A stretch of DNA of 64,000 nt, from positions 6,235,947 through 6,299,946 of the forward strand of contig CM025849.1 of the NCBI GenBank assembly GCA_003952965.2, read 5' to 3'. Below the pieces are notes generated by a model, which saw only the letters and a list, made by a program, of their open reading frames with translations, was not told the origin of the DNA and made no database searches. The DNA is from Morella rubra (lineage: Eukaryota > Streptophyta > Magnoliopsida > Fagales > Myricaceae). Shown here in pieces: positions 35,366 to 48,535 of this stretch (its first letter is position 1; each line of letters begins with the position of its first letter). The translations under genes and the position numbers were made by a program.

Positions 35366-38300
35366 TCAACTAATGTTCAGTTTACCCAAATCTAACATCT
35401 GCCAAGTAGCCTCTGATCTAGATGTCTCAGCAGCAGGACTAGACCCAAAATATGTACTGACCTTGCTATATTGGGATTTTGCAATACCAATCTTCGATCT
35501 CTCAAGTTCCTTCTTCAGAGACTGATATTGACCTGCTACCAGAAAATGTCGGCATCATACAAAAAGAAGAAAGACTAATAAAACAGAAAATTTTAGATTA
35601 CATAGGCTCTCAACAAAGAAATTTATTAGTTGGTCAAGGATGAAGTCAACCCCTGTCAGCATCTTTTGAAAGGGTGTTGAAGTGACATCCAAATTTACAA
35701 GAACCAAATGAAATCTTATATTCTGGCAGGTAATAGAACTCATAGTTTATCATAAGACCACGAGTTTCTGGTTCTGGTTCAATATCTGTGAACATCTATG
35801 ACGAAGCTAATATGAGAAGTGGAATTGCCACTGTTTCTGGTTCAATGTCTATCAAAAATAAACAAAATAGTCGAAATACTAACATGACCGAGACTAATGG
35901 CTAACTCTACGTATAAAATAAGGTTGCCCACCAACCAGCTTAGACAGAAGGCTGAGAAAGGTATTGCCAACTATTCCACACAGCAGCCAAAGGCTTATTA
36001 AAGAGGCGCCAGTGCCTGTTCCAGCTTAAGTTTTCTGAAACACCTTTTATGTAAATGTATCTCCAACTTAATCTCATACTATTAGAAGTTAAAAAATTAG
36101 TATCTCATTAAGTCGACACATTTCCTTGAAGGTACTAAAGATGCTCCAGCGCCGGGTCCATTTTTAGACCTTTCCTCTTCTCTGTACGAATAGATATGTT
36201 TCCATCACATATACATTCTTGTTGATAAAGTAATATACTGATTAACAAGCACAATGAAGGTATAGCAGTAGTGCACGGTAGGAAGAGAACAGACACCAAA
36301 GATCCAAATATCATAAGACCACAAGTTTGGAAGACCTAGAAACTACAAAGAGAGAGAAACAACTAGTGGCAACCGAGAAAGTGGAAAATGATCTTAGAAA
36401 CAACGATTTCAACCCCATAACGAATTTTCATGATCTTCAAAATGGCAAGCATTTCTCTCTCCATAGACACAAGATTGTGTTATCTTATGCCCACCAAAAA
36501 CACCCCATTCCAACAAACCACATTTCAACAGCCAAATTGGGGATAACTCAACTACCCCTTTCAAACCCATATAATTTTAGAGGACAACTATTAGTACCAG
36601 AAATTTCAGCTTTCCCTTTTTCCCCTTAACGACTAGAAATTTCAACTAGAACAACTAACTTCCATCCCCTCTACAATATGTCATTTGCTCTAACTTGGAG
36701 ATGTTCTCCGGCATATTAAAGTGGACAAAAAGGTGCATGCAAACCCATAATTACCAACATGACAACATAGTCTATACCAAATGAAAGCAAATGAAATTTC
36801 AGCCAAAGGGCCATCGAAAAATCTTGCCTTGGGACAAAAATTAGAACAACTGAAATATCAGATTAAGAGTCATCCATGAAACACACCTTCTCCATTTAAC
36901 TTTCGTCAATATTTCTGTCTTCATATATATATAAGCACAATTGTGTCCAATAAAATTATCTACTTGCATTAAAGTGGATGCTTCTTGCTATGTTACATAT
37001 TGACCAAATCAAGATTAACGAAAAGATTGTCAAACTCTAGGCTGCCAGTTAACTTCATTGCAATATGTGGCATGGTGTGAAAGTTCACAAAAATATATCA
37101 TTACATCCATCCAATTTAATCAAAAAGGCTTTTGGATTTCACTATCAAAATGTTGAAATGTTAATTGTGAATTCTCACCATGAATGGCACATCTTTTCAT
37201 AAAGACTGAATAATTGTTACCTAAATTTTGAGGCATTGACTTTTTTACTTCTGCACTTTTGGTTGACTAAAAGTTTCATTATTACTAACATTCAAAACTC
37301 ATCTTTTCACCTTTAGGGGTAAAATATATTATCCTCTACATCGTTGCTACTTGAAACACCTTATCCTACTTATTTGGAGCTCACACTGTACAAGAAGTAA
37401 GATATCTAGGGTTTCAGCTGATTTCCCCCATATGCTAGTGAATTGACCCTCAATATGTTTAAATTTATAGTATACTCATACAGTTATATATAATCCTTTA
37501 CAAAAATTTGTACCCGATGATGACCATACCAAAAGCACATTAACTTACAAACAATATGTTATGAGAGTTCTAGTATAATATAATTTTCTACCTCATCCTA
37601 ACGCATGATGATCCATTGCATGCTTCTTACACTACAGACTGTCTATCTGACCCACCTTCACCTTGATGAGACACTGCTAGTTCGTGCAAGTTTCTTAGGA
37701 AGAAACCATTCATCACTTATGAACTAGATTGTATCTCGTACAACCTCTAATCCTGTCTTAAAATCAATATTTTCCAGATGTTTTTTGTGACATTTGGTAC
37801 CATTTCCCCCATGGAACTAAATGAAAGTCAACTTCTCAGAGTATTTTCAACAATTTACCTAGTCCACTATCCACTGAATATGGAGCTATTACACTGATTA
37901 TGCATATTAAAACAGAAAGCTAGAACGTAAGATATAGAAGTAATTTCATTGGCTTTAAAAAGTAATCAAAACATTACTTAAGAATTTTGCAGACCATTCT
38001 TAACTTCTAGAGAAGCCCATTGGAATCAACAAAAAGACATAACTTACACTCCATCATTATTTTTTTTTGCCGCAGTCTGGCCACCTCCTGCTTTAATTTG
38101 CAGTTTTCCATGGTCAGAGCAACACGTTGCTGAAGAATAGCAGCAACTTTTACTCCCAACTCTGATTCCAAAGTCTGCACATTGAGACAAAAAACTAATA
38201 AATTCCAACAGCTTTCATTAAACGAGGTTTTGCTCGAAAGAGGAGACAGAACTTGAATATCAATGACGTCAAGATCAATGGGATTCAAGTGAAGGATAAA

Positions 38301-40949
38301 CAGCAACTGGCAGGAAAAGATCAATCCCATGTAGTAAATTGGTTGAAAATTGAACAGCAATGATGCCACACAAGCATCATAATGAGGAGTTATGGATATG
38401 GCCAAAGAATTGGACATGCAGAATCCTCAAATATTCAGGAATGAGGGCAAGATTGTAACAAGCATCAGAAGAGGTGTTCTTGGGGTAAAATTTTCCATTT
38501 CTACTCTCAGAATATACCTGCATATGGGTTCTCAAAGCTGTGGGGGACATACATTGTATTATTTTTTTCCTTTTATCTTTTGGCTGAGGAATACTAACAT
38601 ATTCCCCAGTGTAGCATAATTTCACCTCAGAGGCTTATACATAGTTGGTGATAGATATCATTTACTGTCTGAATAATGAGAAAACCCTTTGCATAGAATG
38701 ACATCAAAGACAGATCTGACCCTATTTCAATGAAGCACTGAATTGTTGCATATCATCATATTGGTTTCTCTTGGGAATCACCTGCAAAACATCTACAGTT
38801 CTTTCCAGTTCAGCAATATACTGGAGCTTACGAACCCTTGAACGCTGCCCAGAGTGCCTGTACAACGTCATCAAAACAGAAAATTGTTAAAACGGCAAGG
38901 ATGCATAAGCAAATATGAATTACCATGCATAACAACGAAATCTTAGTTGTTTGCATTTCAAAATTCTAGGATCTCAATCCAATGTATATGGAAATTGTAA
39001 AGGAAATGTTTATACACACTAAGTGATACAGCATTATGTGGCCAATGATGGACTTCCAGTTCCTGTCTAAAGATTATTTTATCTCTTACCTGTCATCTTA
39101 ATCTAGGCCCCACAGCACATGCCAATTTTACTGGCAGTATAGTGACTCACGAAATGCAATTTTGGGAATCTCTCGTCCCTGAATCCACATTCCAAAAATC
39201 TTGGATGCCTCACACATTATACATATATCTTGACAGTGCATTTTGGTGCAATCATGCTTGTAATTGTCATTAAATTAATAACACAGCTGATTCATTCCAG
39301 AACCGGTTTTTTCACCAGCGTTTCCTCAGTTTTTCAAAAAATTCTTAACTACCCACCCTAGAGAGTGCTTCAATGTCTAGATCATAAATTTTTGCATATC
39401 CGATCCAGGTGCCTTCAACAAATTCTACAGATGCAAATATCTGTCACCTCACAAAAAGGTTATGCTATGGACAAGGACATAACCGATCACTAGTTACAAG
39501 TTTTTACACTTGTCGCTTAGATAGTAACTAGCTTATTGGCACTTCGTTTGACCCTCAGTCCTCTCCGCTCTTTGGTAACCAATCAACAAAAAACTTGACA
39601 AGGGCATTTCTTTGCAATGCAACACTATATGTCCACAAAATTTGTTATCACAGGCACAAGAAGGAGATTGAGAACAACATTAAAGTGTAAGAATAAACAA
39701 CATGTCAAAATGACAATTCACCAACATACAAAATTACATTGTTTATGGCAAGGCAACACAACCAACTAGACATGTCCGCCTTACATACACATTTCCAACC
39801 AACATTGGTTATGACAACGCTGTACATTGTTTATGAGAATATCAATATGCATTTTTAGCAATCTATGCAAGCCATTTTTCCCTTACTTCAGATCACTTCA
39901 GCAAAATGTACTGTGTACAGCGGAGTGGATCTTTTGTTCTTTTTTCTTTGAAACGGTATTCTAATTTAAAAGGCTGGCACCCTAAATTATTGCAAAGGAT
40001 CCCTAGAAGTGTATTTCTACCATGGAGATACATTAAGGCCTCAGAATCATACTAATGTATTCTCTTGAAAATTTGTATGATTGATACATAATTTTTACAA
40101 TAGAAAGAAAAAAGGAGCAGAAAGCTTGTTACTTGGCTGCAGTGGTAGGCATTTCAAGAGCAATACAAAATCACTCAAATTTTAGCAAGCTGATGCAAGC
40201 AAGATATTGGTAATAACTATAAAACCCAAGGACATGCACATACACAACAAACACTTAGACAATAAGAAATTTTGTTACTGATACTACGTAATTAAACAGA
40301 GCATAGGTTCATCATTAGTTCCAGAAAACATATGCTTGTCATGTTTGTGATAGCAGACGAATTCACCAGATTAACAAGCGCATTCAGATTCTAACCGTTT
40401 TACAGCTCTTTTGTCCGTGTTGAGCTCATCAACTGAAGGATATTCATCTTCTTTCACATCAGAGTGAGTAGCTGAAGAAATGCCAAGACTCCCATCTACA
40501 TAATGCATAGGTTCCTGAGACACATATTCTGACAATGCCGAGACTATGGCATTCTCTGTAAAGGTTAAATTGCCTTTTTGCCGAGGGGAATTAGGACCAT
40601 AGGTACAAGCTGACTCCAGCCCATTACAAGTCTCATCAACAACTGAGTTCTCATCGTCTTTACATGGGGTCAGACTGGGAAACGCGTCTGCAAGAGCATC
40701 CAAAAGCGTAATAGAGTCACTGACTGATCGGCGATGGGACAATCCTTTGGAATTGGAATCCATGTCACTCAATAAGTCATCAAGCCATGCCGGCTGCTCC
40801 TCTAGGATGGAGCTCTGGGAGAAAGACTTCTGATGCCGCACGTATGATTCATTGATATGCAGGGGTTGAGAGACGGAGTCATGAATTGGACCACCAATGA
40901 GTTTCTTTTGTACTGGACAGCGTGGAGGAAGTTGAGCTTGCCTTGACAT
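35366..40949 (-). CDS. bZIP transcription factor with Lys at the invariant Asn position
   Basis: Four exons on the minus strand: 40396-40949, 38782-38857, 38048-38174, 35366-35532 (924 bp, 307 aa). It begins [16 protein letters not shown] and has the motif [17 protein letters not shown] near residues 53-69, seen in plant bZIPs related to AtbZIP34/61 and to At1g58110. The basic region is built across the exon 1/2 junction (split codon CG|G) and reads [20 protein letters not shown]. The residue that is Asn in nearly all bZIPs (N-x7-R) is Lys184, with Arg192 kept. A leucine zipper follows in exons 2-4, then a Ser-rich tail ending LNIS. Splice sites are GT-AG with phase kept. Such Lys variants are known in this plant group and may bind DNA only as heterodimers or atypically. 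A long 5' leader up to about 42.1 kb is likely. Confidence 0.9.
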
Positions 40950-42079
40950 GGTGAACTTAATTTAGAGGGTGCCGGTCAGCTTCTCATGATTTACCATAAA
41001 TAATCTTCTTTCCGTTCTTTTCTAACATAAAAGAAGACAACATTTTCCTCCCCCCATAAGCTTAATCCCATGTTTCTGCCGTCAATCTAACCTAACTTAC
41101 AGGAAAAGAGCTTTACAAGAGAAAAACAAGAATCATGAAACTGAAAAAGAAAAATAAAAAGGACAGAACCAATATCTAACTGAAGAAAAAAAAATACAGA
41201 AAAGAAAATTCCTTCGCTTCATATGATAAAACCTTAGGAATGAAAAACGTTGCAAGCTTATAAGCCTCAAATATTTGCTAATCTATGTCACTTATAGCAG
41301 AAAAGTACCACAAGAACAAGTCTTTCTCGAGAACTTCCATTTTATGGCGTCTGCCCAATTCAAATTTTCCTCTTCTCTTTCTTTCCTCTTTTTTTTTTTT
41401 TTGTCCTATTCTTTACGATTAAGAACATGTTCAAACTTGGTTCTTATATTTCTTCAATTCTTTGGTTTTTATTCATTGGCTGTTGGTTCTGTTTATCCCC
41501 AAAACTCTGTAATATTTTTCCTCATTCGGGTTCGTAGCAACCAAACGGAAGTACAAGGGGAAGACGCTACATTCAGCACATAATACAAGAGGCTAAAAAT
41601 CAAATTTGTCAAACTTGAAAGAAAAGACAAAAGCCACTTATCAATGCAACAGTTACACCAACACGGTGAGAATCAAACTCCACCGGGGACTCAACGGAAG
41701 TGACAAAAGAAAAAACTACCAAAACAACACAAAAGACCCAAAACTGAAGGGGTGAAAAAACAAAAAATAAAATTTAGAGAACCTCAAAAATAACATATAA
41801 TCCCAGACAAGCAGCTCCCACTGGAAACCCCACAACCAAAATCGACTCTTTTAAAGAATAAAACGAAGTTAAAAATTTTCGAACCCACTGTCTTGAGGCA
41901 GTAATTGGCTTTTCAGTTTTCCTTCTGAGGAACTTTGGCTTACCTGTTCTTTCCTCTATATTTCTTCAGTAACAAAGGGAGAGACACGCACACAGAGGAG
42001 GGGGTGAAGGATAGTAAACATGCACCACTAATCCTTTAAGCAAATGAATCTCGGTCTCCCCGTCTCAGCGCCTCACTCT

Positions 42080-42110
<31 letters not shown>
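40950..42110 (-). other. probable 5' leader and promoter of the bZIP gene
   Basis: No coding region. A long TC tract (about 42081-42108 on the plus strand, GA on the gene's strand) lies about 1.1 kb upstream of the ATG and could mark the 5' UTR or core promoter. A leader intron is possible but not proven. Confidence 0.4.
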
Positions 42111-42621
42111 TATCATCTACAGAGTCGCTCCCACCTGCTGGGTTACAGCAGGATGCAAAGCGTACGGAGAGTGGGGTATGGCTTCAGTTTTGGGTCTTGT
42201 CAGCGTTCACTTTTTGGCCAAAAAAATTGTTTATAAAACTAAAGCGACGTACATGTGTAGTTTTATACTATTTCTTTGTAAAATTTAATTCATTATATAT
42301 CTTTTTTTTTTTCCTTTTTTTTCTAGGGTTATAAGCTACCAATAATATTCCCATCCCACATGCATTTAATTCTCATAACCGACTTTATTTATTTTTCTTA
42401 ACTATCTAGATCAGGAGCAGTTTGTATAATTATGGCAGCCGTCTTTATTTTTTTTCGTAATTTTCTATATACATATATGAAGATTTAAATCACTAACGAT
42501 TGAATACATACAGAATCCTAAGATAAAAATTTAAAATGAGACATTTTTTAAAAAATACGGGGATTTTTAAATTTGCCTTACTTTTAGCACAACAACTAGT
42601 TATATAAGTATAATATATTAG

Positions 42622-42712
42622 CACTACAAGAAAAAGGGCCTCCAACAACTGTCACAAAAACTGCCGCTAAATGACTGGGATTCACTGCCTTTTTTTTTTT
42701 TTTTTTTTTAAA
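42622..42712 (+). mobile_element. single terminus of a CACTA (En/Spm) transposon
   Basis: Starts CACTACAAGAAAAAGGGCCT, the standard plant CACTA terminal inverted repeat, followed by subterminal sequence up to a T-rich run. The matching inverted end (TTTTTCTTGTAGTG) was not found downstream, so this is a truncated or broken copy. The right boundary is uncertain. Confidence 0.65.
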
Positions 42713-42895
42713 TCGCAGCCACAATCTAGCATGATATAATTTAAACCATATAGTTAATTTTTTATTGTATTAACTACTATGTATTGAAGATATAAAAGAA
42801 TACATACAGTAGCTACACATAGCCGTATGTATATCCAATGTATATATAAGTAGTTTTATTATTTACTACCACGTATCTTGTAAGTCATATTCTAT

Positions 42896-43093
42896 GGGTG
42901 TGTTTGATTGTTAAAATTTTAGGTAAGTTAAAATTTTAAGGTATTGGATTTGGTAAAAAAGTGAAGAGAGAATGATTTTTAATATTTATTATAGTGAAAA
43001 GTAATGATGTGATGGGGAGAGAGATATTATATTGTAATTTTTTATTGTGTTAAAATTTTAAGAAGTGTAAAATTTTACACTTCAAACGCACCC
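42896..43093. mobile_element. MITE with GGGTG(T/C)GTTTGA termini
   Basis: 198 bp. The left end GGGTGTGTTTGATTGTTAAA and right end TTCAAACGCACCC are inverted repeats. Flanked by TAT/TAT, compatible with a 2-3 bp target duplication. Confidence 0.7.
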
Positions 43094-43415
43094 TATATAT
43101 CTATATAAAGAGAGAGAGAGCATTTACATTAACTATGTACGATCATTTAAATATATACTACGTATATAAATGAAATATGTAATAATTTGTAATCTTAAAT
43201 CATTACAAATCCATAAATCAAGTATTAATAATATCTACTTAAGGAAGATTATCGTAATAAATAAGACCATTAGTATCAGAGAGATTTATGCAGACCGTTT
43301 GGGCAAAATAGTAGGGTAAGTCTTCTTTAAATTTTCTTTCTAATAAAATTGATTACAATCATTGCAACGTAAAATTTTTGAAAGAAAAATATTGCAAAAT
43401 TAAATATTAATTTTT

Positions 43416-44091
43416 TTGAGAAAATACACTTTGCACTCTCCCCATTTTTCAATTTCATGATATTGAGCCATGAACTTTTAAAAGTCGTCGATTTGCACTT
43501 CATAGCCGAATTAGTAATTTAATGTTACGGTAAATACCCATATGCCGTCCATTTGATTCACTCACACTTATTATGTTCATTTTGTCTTTTTGGAAAAATA
43601 TACTTTGCATTATCAACTATGGGGTACTGACACTTTGCACCTTCCGTCTTCCAATTTCATGACATTTTCGTTGATTTGCACTCCACAAACCAATTTAACG
43701 TGAAATGGGACGGTAAATCTTTCATGTGCAAAGTTCATTAGGATTATTCCAAAGAAAAGCAAGAATTAATTTTTAAGGAAGATTACACTTTGTACCTTTC
43801 AATTATGGGATCTCAACAATTAATTGTGGTATTAGTTAAAATTTTAGCTAATTTTTATGAAATTGACATTTTAATTTTTGAAATTGCGATCTTATCCTCG
43901 TAAAATCATGTCATGGTCAAAAATTGTTATTTCCTGAAAAGTCACTTTTGTTCAAATTACCCGAAGATCTTAAGAAATGGTGCAAAATATTTGAAATAAG
44001 TAATTGGTAATTATGTAAAAACATAATAAAAATAATAATTTGAGATATAAAGTATCAATGCTCGGTGGGTAGCTATAAAGTGTATTTATCC
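43416..44091. mobile_element. composite Mutator-type foldback element (family 1)
   Basis: The ends (GAAAATACACTTTGCAC at the left, AAAGTGTATTTATCC at the right) match family 1 at 28824-29208. A perfect 9 bp duplication TTAATTTTT flanks it (43407-43415 and 44092-44100). At 676 bp it is longer than its relatives. A second, direct left-arm-like segment near 43588-43720 suggests a nested or internally duplicated copy. Confidence 0.7.
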
Positions 44092-46480
44092 TTAATTTTT
44101 AAAGTTTTATTCTTTTTATTCTTGCGGAATAAAAGGCTTGTTATATTTTTAAAGTCTGTACCCACCCAGCCACTTAGGGTAATGGATCTAAAAGGCTTGT
44201 TATATATATATAAAAGTTTCCACGGTCGAACTTGTGTGGTGTTTAGTAACTGCTGCAAGTTACCAAGTTGAACAACTTGTTACAAGTTGCTAAAGCAGCT
44301 TTCCATTATTCAGCAACTTTGGTTTTCTGTATCTTTTTGTATTTTACAGGACCACAGGTCGAAAAGAGAGACGATATGAAAGGGACATTCCTTAGTGGAG
44401 GGATTGATTTTCCCTAAGGTGTAAGAAATGGGGGTGGGGAGGGTTTAAATTATTGGTGTCCAGCTTTTCAATGTGGCTTTCATTCGGCCTCATAGTTTTA
44501 TAAAAAGTGAATTCAATTATTGGTGTCCAGCTGATCATTTCAATTTTTTTTCATCCCTGGAAAATGTACTACCACTGCTCATAATTCTTGCTCTTAACTT
44601 TTGAGGATTCACTTAAGTTGAATTAAATGTGACGGAGAAGTGACTTCAATTCGTAAGATTAGAAATTTTTATAATTTTTTGTTCGAATTACATTATATAA
44701 TTCGGATAAAAATAGATCCAACAAGTGGATGTAGCTTAAAATTTTATGCTAATAATATTAATAGTGTAGAATCTATTTATATTATATGAGCAACATAAAT
44801 AATATAAAATCTATTTATTTTATTTATCTCTTTAAATTATATGGTGCAAAACAGTAGAAAAATATTATAAAAAATCCTATTCTCAAATCTTTTCATGGAA
44901 GAACTATCATGACATCAAATTTTTAAAACCATTGGTTTGTTAGCTGCTTTTGAAAAGTACAACGTACATTATTATTATTATTATTATTTTTGTAAAGAGA
45001 CAAATTCCAAGCATCCATAGATTGGGATAGACCTAGTCTAATTTAGATGTAATGCAATATCTTAACGTGACCAACAAACTTCGAAAAATTAGTGCATAAC
45101 CGTCATGACCCCCACTATATGTTAGTACAATTTGCACATTAGACTATCGATATATTAATTTCCATTCTGTAAGTTAAAATATACAATAATAAAAAAAAAA
45201 GACTCGTGTCCTAATCTTATCAATTAATTTGTAATATGGAAGAGAAAGTGAAAACCTATTCATTGTTATGTTTTGTAAATTGGCCACTATACGATTCAAC
45301 CCAAAACAATCCTGATCTGTTAATTAGTAGAAGAGAATAGAGGAAAACTGGTAGGGAAAAGAGAGATATAGATCGATATATATTTGAATCGAAGCACAAA
45401 AAACAGAAGCAGATTCTTTGAAGAATCAGAAACATAAAATGATCTAAATGGTGTTGAGGTCTGAGGACTTAGTAATGCTAATACGTGCCTAGGTCCTTGA
45501 TTGGAACTTTGCGAGGGAGGTCATGTAATATTGGCTGTGTCAATTTTTTGCTTCAAGTGGGGGTTTAATTTTTGTCTTCGTTAAGTTCTCTCATTTCTGC
45601 CATTACCGACTTCAAGCCGAGTCCGATTTCGGCTAGCTCGAAGGTACCCCTATCGAAGTCGGAGTCGGAGTCGCTCTCTCAGACTCCGACTAAGTTAATA
45701 CATAACTTTTGATCCTTTGATATCTCTTTGTTGTAAAAGTAGGCCTAAAAAGAGGATCACGAGTTATTTGTGATCTCGCTTTATCTTCAAGACGAAAGGG
45801 TATTCAAACGTGCGTACGAGAGTCTAGTCGGGTTTTGAATTTTATACGTACCTGGAGTAAATTTTGGTCAAATTTAGGTGTTTATCCACATTCAATTAAT
45901 GAACCTATCTATGCCAATTAATCTTTCTGCAGGATTTGAAAAGCTCTCAAAGCTTAAGGAATCTTGAAATTTTGAGACCTTGGTTATAACTACATATTGA
46001 TAACAACAACATTAATCTACGATGTTTGGTGCCCTGAAATTGTTGAAGACTTCGAGTTTTCCTCACAAATATGAATTCGTAGGATACTTTCCTGCTGGAG
46101 CTGGCATGAGTTCCTCCTAATTACTTTTTACACGAAGGCATTTAACAATCTGATACGCACTGCTTATTATATTTTGTTCTGAGCTAATGTTCATGATTTT
46201 TATCTCTAATTTTGGAATGCATGAGAGTTAGTTGAGAGAAGAAACTTGAACACCTTAATTACATCAACGTCCTCCTTTTTTATATATAAAAAAAGGATTT
46301 TAGCATTATGATGTCTTACTGAGAAAACAAATATACACATGAACATGATACCTTACAATGGATGATATCATAAGCTTTATTTAAAGCCACGTCATTGCCT
46401 GCATGATCCGTAAGTCATGGAAGGATATGGCTACTTATTATAGCAGCATTCTTTCACGTCGAGACGAGTGAGGCAGGGGA

Positions 46481-46723
46481 TCAACAGTAACAGTGACAAT
46501 AATGATTTGGAGGTTTGTGTTTAAAAACCTTGCAGAATCCTCCTTTTGGGCAACTCTGCAGGCACTTTGTGTTGCAGGTCTCGTCATCCTTCCCCGGATT
46601 ACAACTGCCAATCTGGTTGTCATAGCAACATTTTAATGCATCTTGAGTCGCCACTTTCTGGCAATCTAAACAGAATATTATGGCCACAATAAGGACAAAG
46701 GAGAGCACGCTCAATTTCGCCAT
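46481..46723 (-). CDS. secreted cysteine-rich peptide, defensin/thionin-like
   Basis: Intronless, 80 aa from the ATG at 46723. Residues 1-27 form a signal peptide (hydrophobic SVLSFVLIVAIIFCLDC, likely cut near Gln27). The mature part of about 53 residues has ten cysteines spaced CC-x7-C-x8-C-x3-C-x3-C-x5-C-x11-C-x-C-x-C and ends on Cys80, so up to five disulphides are possible. This fits the broad plant group of defensin-like and thionin-like secreted peptides, usually antimicrobial or signalling. I cannot place it more exactly. A TATA-like TATTTAAAT lies about 80-90 bp upstream (minus strand, near 46804-46813), a good distance for a short leader. No paralogue is visible in the window. Confidence 0.85.
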   Translation of the reverse strand: MAKLSVLSFVLIVAIIFCLDCQKVATQDALKCCYDNQIGSCNPGKDDETCNTKCLQSCPKGGFCKVFKHKPPNHYCHCYC

Positions 46724-46802
46724 CGTAAAACCTTGACAACTTTGAATGCGATTTTTCTTTCCCTGTTTGTGTTTGTGGGAATTAGACGCACGGGGCGCAT
46801 GC

Positions 46803-46814
46803 CATTTAAATAGT
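46803..46814 (-). promoter_or_regulatory. TATA-like box of the cysteine-rich peptide gene
   Basis: Minus-strand CTATTTAAAT about 85 bp upstream of the ATG at 46723. Position and sequence fit a core promoter; no experimental support. Confidence 0.5.
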
Positions 46815-48535
46815 GCTATCAGGAGACTATATTAGGCCCTAAGATACTCTAAAAATAGTCACTTCTTTTAATTTTCGTTGCATTGTTCTAGAATATGCTT
46901 GGATGAGGAACTCCAACAGCAACTCCTAGTTTTGCGGAAATAGAGGAAATCATGATGATCTGTTCCTTAGTTTTCTATTTTTGATTAAAAAAAAAGAAAA
47001 AAAAAAGACTAGTATATATATAGATTCCTGACGGCCGGGGGACATGGTCGAGCTTAATTAAGGCCTTCCACGAGGGTGATATATATCCTGAATATCGAAC
47101 CAGTATTAGCAATGGCTACAAATTCTACTAGCTAGTTCCGGCTGAATCGAAAACAATATTACCGCCCGGCCATTTGATGCATGACTGTTTCCTTCATGCA
47201 TGCCTCTACACGACGTGGCATGCATGTATTGGAAGCTCGTCCTGCTGCATAGGTACGGCCGGTGTTATTTCTAGGTCACATTCTATGTTATGATATAGTC
47301 ATTTTAAAGGGATAAAAACAATCGGAAAGGTTCTCTTTCGATTAAGGCTACCTAGCTAGAAGGTTGAAAAGTAGTACGTACGAGATCTTCCATGCATGCG
47401 AACTATCTCTGTCCCTTTGATGAAGATACACAAACTGAAGAGTAAGGCAAAAAGAATAGTCGACGGACTACATTAATTGGTAAAATAAGAAGGTTTATCA
47501 GGGGTGGAATTAAACAAGTTGGTAGAGTCGAGAGGGATACAAGTTACAACCCTCTGGAAATCTGAGAAGCGAAATGTGGAAAACACTTGGACATCCAAAC
47601 CGAAGAGGACTTCAAGTCGTTTGGATCGATGGGAGTAGTTGATAGCCCTTGCAAGGACAATGTCAGTAACACCATGTATGCACCAAAGCGCCACACGACT
47701 TATGGCTTAATGCTTGAGGTAGTACTTAGAGGGAAGACAAACAGTCGGAGCATGCTAAGGGTATATCTGGTTTAATGCAAGGGAGTAAGGGTAGGAGCTA
47801 GCTACCTCGACCGAAACTAATGCACAACGGTCTACGAGTAAGCATATATATCAGGATAAGGAGTTCATCCTAAAGAAAAATTTTCAAAATGCCTCAAAGG
47901 ATGTATTACGTTTTATCTAACAAATCTAACAGTTTTAATTAATACACGTTATTTAATAAATTAAGATTAATTTAAGTATACTTATATAATCTATATTATT
48001 TAGTAAATAACATGAGTTAATTGACAACGTTATATTTTTTAAATACTATGCAATCCATGGCTTAGAACACTCTTTGAAATCTCTCTCTGGATAAAATCCG
48101 TTCTCTATGTATCATGACATAAGCAGCAGGTGCGACATTCTGCGCGCGTTGCTGTAAAGGTTTACATCAGCACATGCTTACTTAGGATGCAGGACGTATG
48201 GACCTTGTGCTTGACGCCATGTGGGTGTTGGCATGCGGTTAGTGAGATACCTTGGCGTTGTGGGGGAGTTGGCGAGCATGGAATAGAAGCAATAGTGTGC
48301 TAGCTATGGGGCGATTGGATTGCTGCGTGTTGCAGGCCCTTTTGAGAAAATTTCATGCCTAGGCCCTAGCCCCTTTTTATCTGAGTCTAGGCCCTCGCCT
48401 TTAAATTAGCCTCCCATTCATGCTGGGTGCAGACAGGTGCATGCGTAGGAAGGGCTAACGGAGCGGGGAGCGGATTCCGTCTGGGTTTTCGAAAGTGTTA
48501 CGAGGTATGGTCTCGATTTCATCCGATAAATATGA

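Larger units (their letters stand above)
42111..46480. other. 4.4 kb intergenic region with transposon fragments
   Basis: Contains a CACTA terminus, a GGGTG-type MITE and a composite Mutator-type foldback element (listed separately), an ATT microsatellite near 44970-44988, and a GTCGGAGTCGGAGTC-rich stretch near 45600-45690 of unknown nature. No gene is supported; short open frames such as 44065-44271 lie in or next to transposon sequence. Confidence 0.5.
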
